DNA of 64,000 nt from Hydra vulgaris (lineage: Eukaryota > Cnidaria > Hydrozoa > Anthoathecata > Hydridae). The stretch's first letter is position 1; each line of letters starts with the position of its first letter. The stretch covers positions 58,556,001 through 58,620,000 of the forward strand of contig NC_088928.1 of assembly GCF_038396675.1 (NCBI RefSeq), given 5' to 3'. The translations under genes and the position numbers were made by a program. The notes beneath the pieces were generated by a model. The model searched no databases. It worked only from the letters and a program-made list of their open reading frames with translations, and was not told the DNA's origin. Shown in pieces: positions 30,325-41,984 of this stretch.

Positions 30325-30573
30325 TTAAGCATGCCTTTGCTTTAGTCTTGTAGCAGTGGTTGATTTAAACTTCTTCCCACCGTGGATGCAGTTGAATCCT
30401 AATTCTCCATACGTAAGGCAGTCAGGAATATCAGGATGTTTCTTTGATGAAAAATGTTTTTTGAAACCGGATATAGTTCTTGTATTTCTTTTATAATATT
30501 GGACATGATATTTTTTCATGTAATTTTTTAAAGTATCCTGGATTTCTTTAGGTGAAGTAAATTGGTCACCCAT
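30325..30573 (-). pseudogene. ZSWIM1/3-like N-terminal domain fragment
   Basis: An open piece of 82 residues starts at ATG 30573: 'MGDQFTSPKEIQDTLKNYM', 'KKYHVQYYKRNTRTISGFKK', then 'LTYGELGFNCIHGGKKFKST'. The final block resembles the conserved 'L.Y..L.F.CIHHG' region at the start of ZSWIM1/ZSWIM3-type proteins, whose C-terminal parts derive from MULE-like transposases. The reading stops soon after 'TRLKQRHA', so the FK..C.A block and everything beyond are missing. The frame continues open upstream to 30840, but that part looks unrelated. Either an isolated exon or a broken gene; similarity is remembered, not computed. Confidence 0.4.
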
Positions 30574-30859
30574 ATGAAATTCTGATGCTATCTTTAGAAT
30601 TACTACCGCAACGTATAAATTACACAAATTACGCTTTTTAGGGCGATCACGTGGTACGATTGCCGGACAAATAGTGCTAAAGATATTTGTCCGGTCGCCG
30701 GACGTCCAGACACTTCGTTTCGTTTTACGCCTGGATCGTGACAAACATGTGTCTGTATAGATTTTAATTCCGAAAGTGAAACTAAATGTGTTATTGTTAC
30801 TAATTATAAGAGAACTAGAATTAAAAAAAATCTTTATCAATAACCCAGCTGGATTATTT

Positions 30860-31010
30860 TTTTAAAAAAATTTTTCTCCTCGATCTTTTGGCTCGTTCAA
30901 TGGGTAATACCTTCCTATATCTTTTTACAACGTTTATAACAGTAGATATAGGATTTCCGGTAGCTTTTAAGAATTGTTTGTAGTTCCATGAAGGATTTTC
31001 TTTTTGAATT
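30860..31010 (-). pseudogene. Tc1/mariner helix-turn-helix fragment
   Basis: The minus strand reads 'NPSWNYKQFLKATGNPIST', then 'VINVVKRYRKVLPIERAKRS'. This fits the second helix-turn-helix and GRPR-like linker of Tc1/mariner transposases. The catalytic domain does not follow. Confidence 0.5.
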
Positions 31011-31120
31011 TTAGTAATTTTAAAGTAAGTTTAGTAATATTATAGTAAGTAACCCTGATTGGAAAAAGATTTTTTTCCAATTTTCAACTTACTTCAATGA
31101 CATTTTAACAAATTAAAATT

Positions 31121-31122
31121 AT

Positions 31123-31168
<46 letters not shown>
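31121..31168. repeat. poly-T tract
   Basis: About 48 bp, nearly all T. Confidence 0.95.
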
Positions 31169-31169
<1 letters not shown>

Positions 31170-31541
31170 TAAAGTTTTCTGACAACTTGATTGATCTTTA
31201 CTTGATTGAAATATTATTATTATTTTTTAAGTATGTTCATAATTTATATATTAATATTTTGAAATTGGTTTCTGTTTCTTATTTTTTCGATCTTAGGGTT
31301 TAAATCCTGTTAAACTTAGTTTCTCGTAAAACTTTCGAAACATTTACGCATTTTGTGTCACCCAGATCAATTTTAATCGTTAAATCCACCACGCTTAAAA
31401 TAAACTTTTTTATTGTTTCGTGCACTTTTAATACAAGACTCACAATGTTTACGTGCAATTTCGTTTTGTAGTAAGATTAATTCTGTTAAAAGTTGTGGTT
31501 TGATAAAGTAACGCTTTTAAACTTTTTGAGCAAAGTTAAAA

Positions 31542-33903
31542 ATGTCTTATCCGAAGTAAGAAAAGTATTTTTTTATATGCGTTCAATTTAAAATTATTTG
31601 TTCTATAAATATTTAAGTGTTTGTCATTTAGTAAGTATAAAAAACGTAGTTTGTAAATACTTTCGTTTTGATCCAGTTCGGTTTTAAACATAATCATGAC
31701 AAATGTATAAACATTAGTATATATGAATATTTTGTATATTGCACATTTTTAAAATTACTTTTTGACGATGTTTAACATTGTATTTTAATTTATATTGTAC
31801 AAATTGAAACAGTAAACGTAGATTATGTAAAAAATTTTCCTATTTAAGTTTTAAAGAATATTTTTTTACTTACCCTTTAAAAATAAAAAAAAACAGGTGT
31901 ATAAATTATTATACACCGGGTTTTTATATAAACTTTTAGGAATTTTTTGTTTTTATTTTTTTTATGGAAAAATTTTAAAAAACACCCTAGACAATAAAAG
32001 AAATAACATCAAAAGTTTATATTCAATTTTCAATACATTTTTCAATTGTTTTTTTTTAGGTTTAAGTCAACTTTTTTTTATATATAAAAGTTTCTTATTT
32101 ATTTAGTAGCCCTTGTTTGTTTTTTATATCAAAAAATAAAGTGTTATAACATAAATCCAAAACTATTTAATAATAATAAAAGTTCTGGTTGATAAGCTCT
32201 ATGACAATGAAACAGGTTGATGTTGGGCCAACCATTTTTGCTCCCTCATTTTTAGAGTGTAAACAATTTTATTCTTAAATGACCAATTGATAATTTGCAA
32301 TATTATATACTAAAATAATTCTTAAACTATAAGCCTCAAACTTGATACTTACATAATGCAGTACCAGTCAAACACAGGGAGTATAAAAAAGTCAAAGAAA
32401 CTGTTCAAAATTTGATTTGATCAAAAATCATTAAAAAAACATTGAAAAAGGCTTGCAGTATGTATTAATTAAGTAATGTGCTTAATATTTGAATAAAGTC
32501 AACTAGGCCAATCTACTCCTATTGCCATTATACATTAGTCTACCATACATGTTTGCTAAAATAGTATTAAAATAACTTATTTCAATAATAGCATTATTAC
32601 AATAAATAGTGTTATAACATTATTTTAACAAGTGAGTGTATATTTTAATAGTTTGTAATATAAATTTTTATATTTTTAATTTCACATACATTAAGCAACC
32701 CTCGGAATTAGGAAAAATGAGGTCAGGAATAAATTGCTGACTACAAACTTTGAGAGGTTGGCATTAGGTCAGCACAAAAAAAATTTAACACAAAGGGGTT
32801 ACCATAAAACATAGAATCAAGGTCAGCAATTTTTTGCCAACCTCAAACACTTTTAGTTTGTCATAGTCGAATGCCAACTCTAATTTCTAGGGTTGATTAA
32901 ATGTGTATGAATCAAATACTGCCTAAGTTTGCTTGTTTTTAAACTTATGTAATGTATTTTATGTATTCTAAAACTATACAATTACTTCATGTAACAGTCT
33001 TCATTATATTTTTTTGTAGAAAAGGTTTTAAATATATCTTCAATATAGCACAACAGTCTTGTAATAGCTTGGTAATATTTTGCAATGTGTATATTATACA
33101 TGCTGCATTATGTTGTAATATATATGTAGTTTAATATTATAATTTCTAGCTATTACAATATATCTTTTTTTTTTAATTAAATTATCTCTAATATTCCATT
33201 TAATGTGAATGAAACTTTATTTATTAGTCAAGGACCATATCCAGGAGCACCTTCAGGTCATGCACCATATCCAGGAGCACCTTCAGGTCAAGCACCATAT
33301 CCAGGAGCACCTTCAGGTCAAGTACCATATCCAGGAGCACCTTCAGGTCATGCACCATATCCAGGAGCACCTTCAGGTCAAGTACCATATCCAGGAGCAC
33401 CTTTAGGTCATGCACCATATCCTGGAGGACCACCAACTCAAGGACCATATCCTGGAGGACCACCAACTCAAGGACCATACCCTGGAGGTCATCCACAAAC
33501 AAATTACCCACCTTCTGGTTATCCACCAACAGGCCATCCATCATCTGGTTACCCTATTAGTAATCCAATCCATGGAACTGCTCCAGGTTATCCACCACAA
33601 TTAGGTAGTCAACCTCCCTCAGGATATCCTCCGGGAGGTTATCCAATCCAAAGTCATTCTTTGCAAGGACAACAATCTCATGCAGCATATCCTCCTGGTG
33701 TTACTTGCCCACCTAGTAATTTAACCAAAAAAGAATTAAAAAAAATAAAGAAACAACAAAAAAAGCATCTTGCAGGAGGATTAGCGGTTGGTGCAGTTGG
33801 AGGGTATATGGTAGGTCAGGCACTTAAAAAGAGCAAAAAGCATAAGAAAGATAAACATGGACATAAAAGCAGCAGTAGTAGCAGTAGTAGCGATAGTGAT
33901 TAA
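31542..33903 (+). CDS. Gly/Pro/Tyr-rich XYPPX-repeat protein, two coding exons
   Basis: Exon 1 is 31542-31555 (ATGTCTTATCCGAA, donor GTAAGA). Exon 2 is 33228-33903 (acceptor TTATTAG). The split codon AA|T gives Asn, so the protein starts 'MSYPNQGPYPGAPSGHAPYP' and has 229 residues. Residues about 6-95 are nine 10-residue units PYPGAPSG(H/Q)(A/V) drifting to PYPGGPPTQG. Looser YPP/GYP repeats follow to about residue 165. A Lys-rich segment ('KKELKKIKKQQKKHLAGG') precedes a glycine-zipper-like hydrophobic helix ('GLAVGAVGGYMVGQAL'). The tail is Lys/His-rich and ends in a Ser run and DSD. This is the plan of small XYPPX/GPRP proteins, whose biochemical role is poorly defined. Starting at MSYP is typical of the family. 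A long exon beginning in frame without ATG, and exact phase match to the 14-nt exon, support the model. Confidence 0.82.
32696..32895. mobile_element. MITE family M copy 2, in the XYPPX intron
   Basis: About 200 bp related to 16547-16740: left end 'CAACCCTCGGAATTAGGAAA', right end 'CTAGGGTTG'. It shares 'CACAAAGGGGTTACCATAAA' inside. The target duplication is unclear (ATTAA on both sides). Confidence 0.8.
33232..33501 (+). repeat. 30-bp coding minisatellite
   Basis: Nine in-frame 30-bp units such as 'CCATATCCAGGAGCACCTTC'. Six are nearly identical; the last three are diverged to GGAGGACCACCAACTCAA. The unit length keeps the frame and encodes the PYPGAPSGxx decapeptide. Confidence 0.95.
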
Positions 33904-34135
33904 TGCAACAGCAGTGTTATTGCAATAGAAACATGAGCATATTTAATAATATTATTTATAATATATAAGTAATATTTTTTATATAATAGTATCCATTTTT
34001 TTTAGTAAAATTATAATGATTTTTTTAAATGTTGAATTTATTATTTCGCTTCTTGTCACATCAAGTATAACGTGTAAGTATTTTAAACAAATGGAAGAAA
34101 ATTTAGATTAAGCTGTATAGTATTGTTAGCATGCA

Positions 34136-34141
34136 AATAAA
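34136..34141 (+). terminator. polyadenylation signal of the XYPPX gene
   Basis: AATAAA about 235 nt after the stop codon, followed by a T-rich stretch. It is the first canonical hexamer downstream. Confidence 0.6.
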
Positions 34142-34359
34142 CTTGTTTTTTTTTTATTCATAAATTGAATTTAATACTAAAATATGCGGGTTTCAAATGT
34201 CACTGGTTCACTGGCGACTTTGCCATGTGTGCATGAGTTTCTCTTTATCTATCGATCTACAATGGGTGGCCAAATTATTAGGGAAAGTACAAATGTTCTG
34301 ATTTTTCAAGTTTAAATGAATTTTATAAATAATTTTTTTGCTGTTTAATGAGTAAAAAT

Positions 34360-34534
<175 letters not shown>

Positions 34535-34537
34535 GGG

Positions 34538-34869
34538 AAGAGTGGGGCATTAAAAAATATTTACAGAATAATTTTAATATCTTTTTTATAGGATGTATGT
34601 ACTGGACCTTAAGATTAACAGTAGATTATAATAAAATATATATTTTTGATTTTAGAGAAACCATGCCATTGGAGTAAAGTGGGATAGGTATGGGATTAAG
34701 TGGGGTTAGCGAGTAATTAACACGTTAACAAAAATTATTATTTTAAAGGTATTAAAATCCTAAATGTCGCAATCGTCATCAAAAAGTTTCCACAATATAA
34801 TTACAGATATAGTGATATGGGAGATTAATTATTTTTCTTTGTCCCACTTCACCTCAAAATCTCACCCTA
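34538..34869. mobile_element. candidate short DNA element
   Basis: 'GGGAAGAGTGGGGCA' at the left faces a similar inverted 'GGTGAAGTGGGACAAAG' at 34839-34858. Related 'AAAGTGGGATAGG' motifs lie between. The ends are not exact. Confidence 0.35.
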
Positions 34870-35469
34870 AAAAATCCGTTAAACAAAGAAGACAGTATGA
34901 ACTTGTCACTAAGTACGGTTTTATATATAAATTATAAATATACTTTTTATGAGGTTCAATGAAGATAAAGATAACAGTACGTCATCGCACTAAAAACACT
35001 AATAAATATAAAAGTCGACCCTTCAAATCCCTTTTGATAGGTATTCCATATATTTTTGCCGCGATATGCGATGCTATATTCCGTATATTTAATAAAGTTC
35101 TAAGGTAGTTTATATTTGTTACTTGTATTTGCTTTAAAATAATAGTTTTCATTTATATTTATTTCAAACTTGTTAAAGTTTGAAGGAGAGAGAATATTGT
35201 TAAATTGATTCATAAAAATTAAATGCTAATAGGTATTTATTTCAAATACATCCATCATTTCTTTCATTAAAGTTTTTACCATGTTCCCGCATGTCTTTAG
35301 AGTAAATAATTCTGCAAACATATTGTAGGCTATAAATTTTTTTAAGTTTTGATGGTTGGGTACCTGAACATGATATGTTTAGGTAGCTGATGCAGCAATG
35401 AATCAGCCTAAAATACATTAGAGACTTTTTCTATTGATGTATGAGCGAACTGATTACATCAAACCAACA

Positions 35470-36480
35470 ATTCTAGTCATTTTTAATTGGATATATTTTA
35501 TTTGAGAAAGTCAGGATATATGTTCATCAAAAATATCTCCTAAGAATCTTATACTTATTATTTAAGATAAGATGAGGCAACTTAAATGGAAGGTTTATTT
35601 TTTGTAAAACAGTATATAGCTTGTTTTTATAGTTTGTTGACCCTAAGCCAAGTATTTACTTTATTTGGTTAAGTATTCAAATCTGCATATAGTTTCTTGA
35701 TATCATTGTTTGTGACAAATAGATTTATACCATCAGCAAATATGAATGTATTCTGTTTATATAAGAGGGTGCAGTGGTCCTCAATATCAAATGCTTTTAA
35801 TAAGTCAGTAAAGTAAATTTGTTTTGTTTGAAACTATCAGTTATTCAATTGACTATTTCAACGACTGCATGCTCGTAGATATGTTTTTTTTGAAATCCAA
35901 ATTTGAGTATAATAAATTGTTTTTAGCAAGGTGATCATAAATTCTATTTTAAATTACGCGTTCGAAGAGTTTTGAAAATACAGAAAATATTGATATAGGT
36001 CTATAATTGATGTCAGAATGATCATTAAATTTGTGTATAGGAACTATTTTGCTAATTTAAGCATATGAGGGTGTGAGAAGCCAAGGGGTACAAGTAACAT
36101 TTTTATCATAGTTGAATTAAATGCAGAATCGAACTGAAGAAGGAAACAAAATGTTGGTAAGTTAGAAAAAAAGAAGAAAACAGAATGTTAGTAAACCATA
36201 ATAATTTATGTGCTACAACTCTTGGCTATTTCACGAAAGTGTTTTTTATTAACTTTAACTTTATATTATTTTTTTTTTTCAACTATGAAAACGTCACTTG
36301 TTCCCCATGGCTTCTCATCTCCTCAAATCAGGAAAAATTCCAGAAGTTATTAGGAGCTTTAGCAAGTGGATTAGAGGTCTGCGTAGAATGATTTTGTTCG
36401 CAATAACCATATCACTAGAAATTTCATCAAAACCTGGTGCTTTTTTTAATACAAGATAAAGCTCTTTAAAGTTCTTTTTA
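35470..36480 (-). pseudogene. LINE family B remnant
   Basis: Minus-strand frames read, in order, 'SPGFDEISSDMVIANKIIL'-like sequence (about 36470-36370), 'INYRPISIFSVFSKLFER' (about 36010-35960), 'DHLAKNNLLYSNLDFKKN', and 'NTWLRVNKLSINTSKTLYTV' (about 35650-35590). These are reverse-transcriptase and thumb blocks of the same LINE type as 55233-57780. The catalytic box is lost. Many stops. Confidence 0.65.
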
Positions 36481-36721
36481 GCTCAATTCTTTATCGTAGA
36501 TAATAGCGTTAATTGCAGGTTTTAAGTAGTTTTTAAATGAACTAAATGATGGAACTATTTTATTAGCAAAATTCAGACCAATTTTTATAAAATATTTACT
36601 GAACTTTTGCGAGATTTGATTTTTACAGAATATGTCGCCGTTGTTAATAATATTTCTTTAAAGTAGATATATCATTTGAGCAGCATATAGTAATAATAAA
36701 ATAATATCTCATATCATTTGA

Positions 36722-36893
36722 GCAGCTGTCGTGCAGTGGTTAGCGCGCTTGCCTCAGAAGCTATAGATCCGTGGTTTGACGCCACCTATGGTTTTATAAC
36801 ATCGGTATGGAAGGAGGCGTGAACTTCCTTTCAAATGCTCTTCCGCGGTGCCCAGTGATAAGAAAGTAAGGACTTCTTGGGGCACCTAAAATA
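36722..36893 (+). mobile_element. tRNA-derived SINE, copy 2
   Basis: Head 'GTCGTGCAGTGGTTAGCGCG' with a degraded B box, body 'GGAAGGAGGCGTGAACTTCC', end 'CTTGGGGCACCTAAAATAAA'. The 16-mer 'ATATCATTTGAGCAGC' ending at the SINE head also occurs 43 bp upstream. Confidence 0.85.
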
Positions 36894-37089
36894 AAAACTA
36901 AAATATATATATCACTATAAAATAACTCGTATGTAGTTATGTAACTATGTAATTAATACATAACTCGTAATTATTTTTGGTTGTTAGAGTTCTTTGCTTA
37001 GAATATAAAACAACATAATTACTTATTCATAGCTATTTTTATTTAATAAAAAGTGTTTATATAACAAATTAGGTAACAACCTAATATTT

Positions 37090-37420
37090 TATAATGCCAT
37101 ACTTTGCTACAGTAATGGCTTTTAGGTGTTGGGGCATGCTTTCTATTCAGACTCTTTGCGTTCTACCAGAGACTGAGATTCTAATGCCACTCTCTAATAA
37201 AGGTTTTTATTAATTGTTACTTGGTAGTGCTGGTTTCATTGGCAATTTCTCGTTAGATTTCTACCCTCATAGATTTTCTATGGGGTTCATATCAGATGAT
37301 TACCCCGGCCAAGGCAAAACGTGCCCGTCTTTTTTTAGCTAAGGTTGCAGTAACACTCCACACTCTAGCCAGTGGGGTGTGACTCGGCAAAATTTGCATT
37401 AAATTCTTCTAATTGCTAAT
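37090..37420 (-). pseudogene. Tc1/mariner transposase C-terminal fragment
   Basis: The minus strand reads 'GHVLPWPG' then 'SSDMNPIENL' (third catalytic acidic residue in the usual SPDLNPIE-like block, about 37285). It ends 'RTQRV', then 'IESMPQHLKAITVAKYG', matching the end of Tc1-like transposases. Internal stops are present; the upstream domain is absent. Confidence 0.65.
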
Positions 37421-37834
37421 GCAAAGACTTTTAGGATATATTGTACAGCCAGATTGTAAACATAAACAACAAAATGCAAATAAAAAATTAGAATTTATAC
37501 TTTGTTTTTCTACGAATCAACCAATTTTAATTTATTTTTATTTTTCTTTATTTTAAGTTGTCTGAATATCGTATTGAATACTAAACAATGTCCCCTGGAT
37601 TTGGCGCAACTCCTAATTGCACATGGACTAAAGTCAAAACTTTGATATAAACTAATTTTTTTTAAACCATACGCAATTAAGGCCGCTAGTTCGAACATGT
37701 TCAAGTTCGAACGTTCGAACTTTACGTAAAAAATTCAACGTTCCAGTCCTAACTTTTTTTTCCTAATAGTTTGAACTTTTAAATTTTAAAAAAAAATATG
37801 GCTTTTCATTAATTTTTTTAAAAACAGTAGACAA

Positions 37835-38263
37835 TATTTTGTCTGTCTTTTTTTTCCCTGAACTTTGGGAAGTCAGACAAGAAAACTTTGGTTTTTGAGC
37901 TAATGCATTTTTCAATCTACCGGAATAAATACGTTCTTGCGACTTTACTCTGACGATATAAAAAACAACGAAACATTGCGTAGTTTCAGGGGTTTTTATT
38001 GTTTATTTTTTAGCCTCTAAAAAAGATTTAAATTTGTTTTCAATAAGAGTTTACAGCTGCGTTATAATTAAAAATAGATGGTTTAGAGTAGGAAATAAAT
38101 TAAATTTCTTTTTATTCATACATTTTCATTTAACTTTTTACAAAAATAATTTAGTACCCCTATCATTAAAAATATTTATTAAATATTTTTTGGTACGACT
38201 TCTTAACCAAAGTTTTCTCATCTAACTTCCCGATGTTCACGGGAAAAAAAGTCAGACAAAATA
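37835..38263. mobile_element. MITE with about 70-bp inverted ends
   Basis: Left 'TATTTTGTCTGTCTTTTTTT' through 'GAAAACTTTGGTT' is matched inverted at the right from 38263 back to about 38193, including the CCC-TGAAC-GGGAAGT block. About 430 bp long, no coding capacity. Confidence 0.8.
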
Positions 38264-38377
38264 CCGTCGTGCTTTTTTGTTTGTTTTATGTTTGTCTGGC
38301 AACTCAAAAAATTAAATTACATCACCCGTAGCGTCATAGCATTTAAGGTAGAATCGGTTTTTTGTATGAAAAAAGTG

Positions 38378-38464
38378 GCAAATAAAACAGTAGTTAAATG
38401 GTGAAAAGGTTACAGTGGCTGTTACTTTTTCACTATTTGATTACTGACTATTTGTTTTATTTGC
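38378..38464. repeat. imperfect inverted repeat
   Basis: Left 'GCAAATAAAAC' and 'GGTGAAAAGGTTACAG' pair with right 'CTGTTACTTTTTCAC' and 'GTTTTATTTGC' around a 3-nt centre. Confidence 0.75.
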
Positions 38465-38879
38465 TTAAATTATAAAGGATTTAAAATTCAAACAAAAAAT
38501 GGCTACTCAGCGTTAACACATATAGAAGATCTGAAGTTTAGGAGTATTTTTATTTGTTCCCAAAAGATGCAACGAGCAAAATGTGCCTCAACACGCACTA
38601 TTACAAGACACTTAAAAATAAACACAAGATAGAGGTTCTCAAATGTAACAACATCAATAAAAATTAAATTAATAAAATAATAATTTCGTACATAAAAATA
38701 ATATATTTGTTAAACCCAGTTGTTTTATATCAAGGTAATCAGTTCGAGAACAAAACAAAAAGAATGATATAGATAATTTTGAAAATTAATCTTATTCAAA
38801 AATTATTCCAGCTTATAGAGGTAGACTCGAAGATAATAAAAAGTCAAAAATGGTAACGATATTAGAAATTATAACAAAG

Positions 38880-40110
38880 AATGCTTCAACAAAAAATGAG
38901 TTTAAGTGAAGTTGCAAGACATTGCAACATATATCAGTTGAAGTAGTTTAAAAACTCTGGTAGTTACGAATATTTATATTCACATATTAAACCAAAAAAA
39001 ATATTCTCAACAGAAGAAGAACTAGTTTTGGTGAGATACTTGGCAGATGCTGCAAATATGCATTATGGACTTACATTAAAGCAGATAAGGTCCTTTGCAT
39101 ATGAGTATGCTTTAGCAAATCATGAAAAATTTGAAACTTCATGGATGAAAAATAAATGTGCAGGTTAACAATGGCTGCGAGATTTTTGCAAAAGATATAA
39201 TAACAAGCTATCTCTATGTAAACCACAACCTACAAGTCTTGGGAGATCTTCTGCCGTAAGAATTGTATATAAAAATTACAAAAATGTTTTAGAACGTTAT
39301 TATTTTGACCCATCAAATATTTGGAACTGTGATGAAACAGGAATTACCACAGTCCACATACCATCAAAAATTCTAGCTCCAAAAGGTAAAAAACAAGTAG
39401 GGAGCATGACTAGTGTTGAAAGAGGCGATAATGTAACAATGATTGCAGCCATTAATGCTACTGGAAAAAGCATCCCACCATTACTGATTTCCATGTGCTA
39501 AATTCAAAAACTACATGTTAAATAATTGTCCTCCTGGAAGTCAAGAGCAGCTAATAAGTCTGGATGGTCAAATGAAGTCATTTTTGTGCAATTTCTTGAA
39601 CATTTTATAAATAATGTGCAACCATCAATTGAAAAACATGTTATTTTATTAAAGGATAATTATGAGAGTCATGTAAACATTTCTGTTATTGAGCAAAAAA
39701 ATTGAGCATAGTTTTAATGACATTTCATCCTCGCACAACTCATAAAATGCAATCTCTCGATCGTGGTGTTTTTGGACCATTTAAAACTTTTTATAACAAT
39801 GCCGTGAATAACTGGATGATATCGCCAGGCAATGCTGGTAAACCAGTTACAATTTATGATATATCTTACCTTGTTGGTCAAGCTTATTCTCATGCTTTTG
39901 TACCAAATAGTAATGTAAACAGTTTTAAATGTACTAGATTTTATCCATTTAATGAAAATATTTTTACTGATATTGACTTTTTAACTGCAAATATTACTGA
40001 TAGGCTAATAGTGAATATAATGATAATGAAAGTGAAATTGTTTCTGGAAATTTTTTAATTGTCAAGTTGGCCGGAAAGAAATACTCCAGACTTTATGTAT
40101 CAGATTTTCA
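38880..40110 (+). pseudogene. pogo/Tigger-type (DDE_1, CENP-B/Jerky-like) transposase
   Basis: N-terminal helix-turn-helix piece 'MSLSEVARHCNI' (38895-38930), then a CENP-B-type DNA-binding region ('EEELVLVRYLADAANMHYGL', 'LTLKQIRSFAYEYALANHEK'). The DDE_1 core follows: 'NIWNCDETGITTVHIPSKIL' (first Asp), 'MTSVERGDNVTMIAAINATG', 'LLKDNYESHVNISV' (second Asp) and 'MQSLDRGVFGPFKTFYNN' (third Asp). All three catalytic acids are visible. Stops near 38950, 39166 and 39500 and a frameshift near 39700 break it. Terminal repeats were not identified. Confidence 0.82.
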
Positions 40111-40239
40111 GTTATAGAAGTTGTTGGTATAGTTTACAAAATTATGTATCTTAAGAAATCAGGAGACTTTTGTAACAAATTTATAAGATGGCAATGTTTA
40201 TGACAAGTACGCAACCATCAAAACTTAAAAAAGTTTATA

Positions 40240-40620
40240 GTCTACAAAAACATGCTAGCAGAATCATTTAATCTAAAAAGCGTGAGCACGCCAAATCTAT
40301 AATGAAAGATATGAAAATGAAGGATCTTTATGAAATAAATATCTATCAGCATTTAATTTTTATGTATCGATTCAATAATAATCTCTCTCCTGCAAACTTT
40401 AGTAGCAAGTTTGAAATAAACATAAATGAAAATTATTATCTTAGAGCAAATATTAGTAACTTATATAAACTGCCTCAAAACTTTAATAAATATGCTGAAT
40501 ATAGCATTGCATATCGAAAACCAAATATATGTAATAGTTATCAAAAAGGATTCAAATGTATGGCAAAGTCATTAAGTTCATTAAAGTTTCTAATAAAAAA
40601 GGAAATTTTTAAAATTTGAG
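40240..40620 (+). pseudogene. LINE family B 3'-end fragment
   Basis: Frame 40302-40619 reads 'MKMKDLYEINIYQHLIFMYR' and 'FNNNLSPANFSSKFEI', the C-terminal tail seen after the thumb of this LINE type. It continues 'YAEYSIAYRKPNICNSYQKG' to 'SLSSLKFLIKKEIFK'. It is related in plan to 42616-42990. Confidence 0.6.
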
Positions 40621-41690
40621 AATCTTTTGAGCTAAAAAGGATCACCAAGTAATTTTAATTATTTTAGTATTTATTTTATTTGAACTTTTTTGATTTACTG
40701 ATTAGCGCAACAGTTTTATCGCCATTAGGGTTTTTAATTTAATATCTATATTCTATTAAAAATGTATAAAGGAGCTCTATGAAAAGATTGCGATGACGTA
40801 TTGTCATTTTCATCTTCTTTGAGCCCCAGTCTGTTTAACTCTTTATTTTATAAAGATCATTGTAAAAAAGAACAGTTTTTATTTTTTATTGTATATACAA
40901 AAACGGTGCTTGTTGATTTTACTGACAAGATTTTACTGTCTTCTTTGTTTCTACTGACATATTTTTATTTTTTCTTGTATATATATGTTAATTATTTATT
41001 GTTAAACAGCAACAACAACAAAAAATACAAAAACTTCTACAAAATAGAATAAATTAAATTTGTTACTCTTGGCGGATACAAAAAAGCGTAGAAAATTTGT
41101 AGTGAATTATTTTTGTTTTAAGTAGTTCTTTTTGTTATTTTTTCGAACATTTTTCGAACTTCTTTTTTTTTAAGTTGTTACTTCGCTTTTAATTGATTGT
41201 TTTTTTGTTTTTTTTATTAAATCTATTTGTTTGTTTTACTATTTTATTTATTTTCTTGTTTTATGTTTTTTTTCAATCTTTGTACCTTTTAATATTTTTG
41301 TTATTTTACTTTATTTTTAACTTATCTTTTTTATTTTTTAAAATAAATTCTTTCCGTTTTTCCTTTTTTCTTTTTCTCTTTTTCACCGTTAAATAAACAC
41401 TTCCGCCATTTGCGATGTCATTGCAAAGTGAAGTCTCTAGTCTTGGGTTGTTTTCACTTACAAAAAGAAACTGGTTGCCGGATGATACCTTGCATTTACT
41501 TTTTAAAAACAAATAAAAAGTCTCTTTACAAAAAAATTAACAGTTTTGTACTTTTGTAAATGAATGGTCATTGTTATGGACACTGTTCTTAAACATGCAA
41601 GACAGCCGAAACACTTAGTTTAATAGACGGAGACGTATTCAAATTACACATTGATTACAACTTTTGTAATTATTTTTGCATAGCAACAGT
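40621..41690. other. AT-rich stretch without genes
   Basis: T-rich; open frames at 40801 and 41193 encode only low-complexity Phe/Leu-rich peptides. Confidence 0.45.
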
Positions 41691-41984
41691 CAAGGGCGGA
41701 TCCAGACCATGTCGTAAGGAGGGGGGGGTGATCTAAAAAATTTTTTGATTTGGCGGATTCAGGGGATCTAGTAAGGAGGGAGGCGATTTTTAGAAATTAT
41801 GATCTGTAAGCAAGCAATCACACAATTTTAAATTTGCACCACATAGACAACCTAACTATATTGTTTTCAAACAACTTGCTGTGTTTAATTTAATTTACAA
41901 GAATAAAAAATTTCAAAACTTTCTGAGGCGGGGCTAAATCTAAATCGCCCCCACTGCCCCCCTCCTCCTATGGATCCGCCCTTG
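41691..41984. mobile_element. 294-bp hAT-type MITE
   Basis: Perfect 14-bp inverted ends: CAAGGGCGGATCCA and TGGATCCGCCCTTG. Flanks GCAACAGT (41683-41690) and GCAACGAT (41985-41992) look like an 8-bp target duplication with two differences. The interior has G-rich and C-rich arms. Confidence 0.88.

Noticed and set aside
30574-30840. N-terminal extension of the ZSWIM-like open frame
   Set aside because: No family resemblance, and the composition differs from the downstream part; probably chance openness.
33209-33604. Alternative frames over the XYPPX exon on both strands
   Set aside because: The 30-bp repeat keeps other frames open; only the frame giving PYPGAPSG continues into non-repeat coding sequence and joins the 14-nt exon.
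34258-34310. Tc1-like terminal motif (GGGTGGCCAAATTATTAGGG)
   Set aside because: No inverted partner was found and no transposase adjoins it.
41193-41512. Phe/Leu-rich frames on both strands
   Set aside because: T-rich DNA giving a hydrophobic artefact, not a convincing membrane protein.
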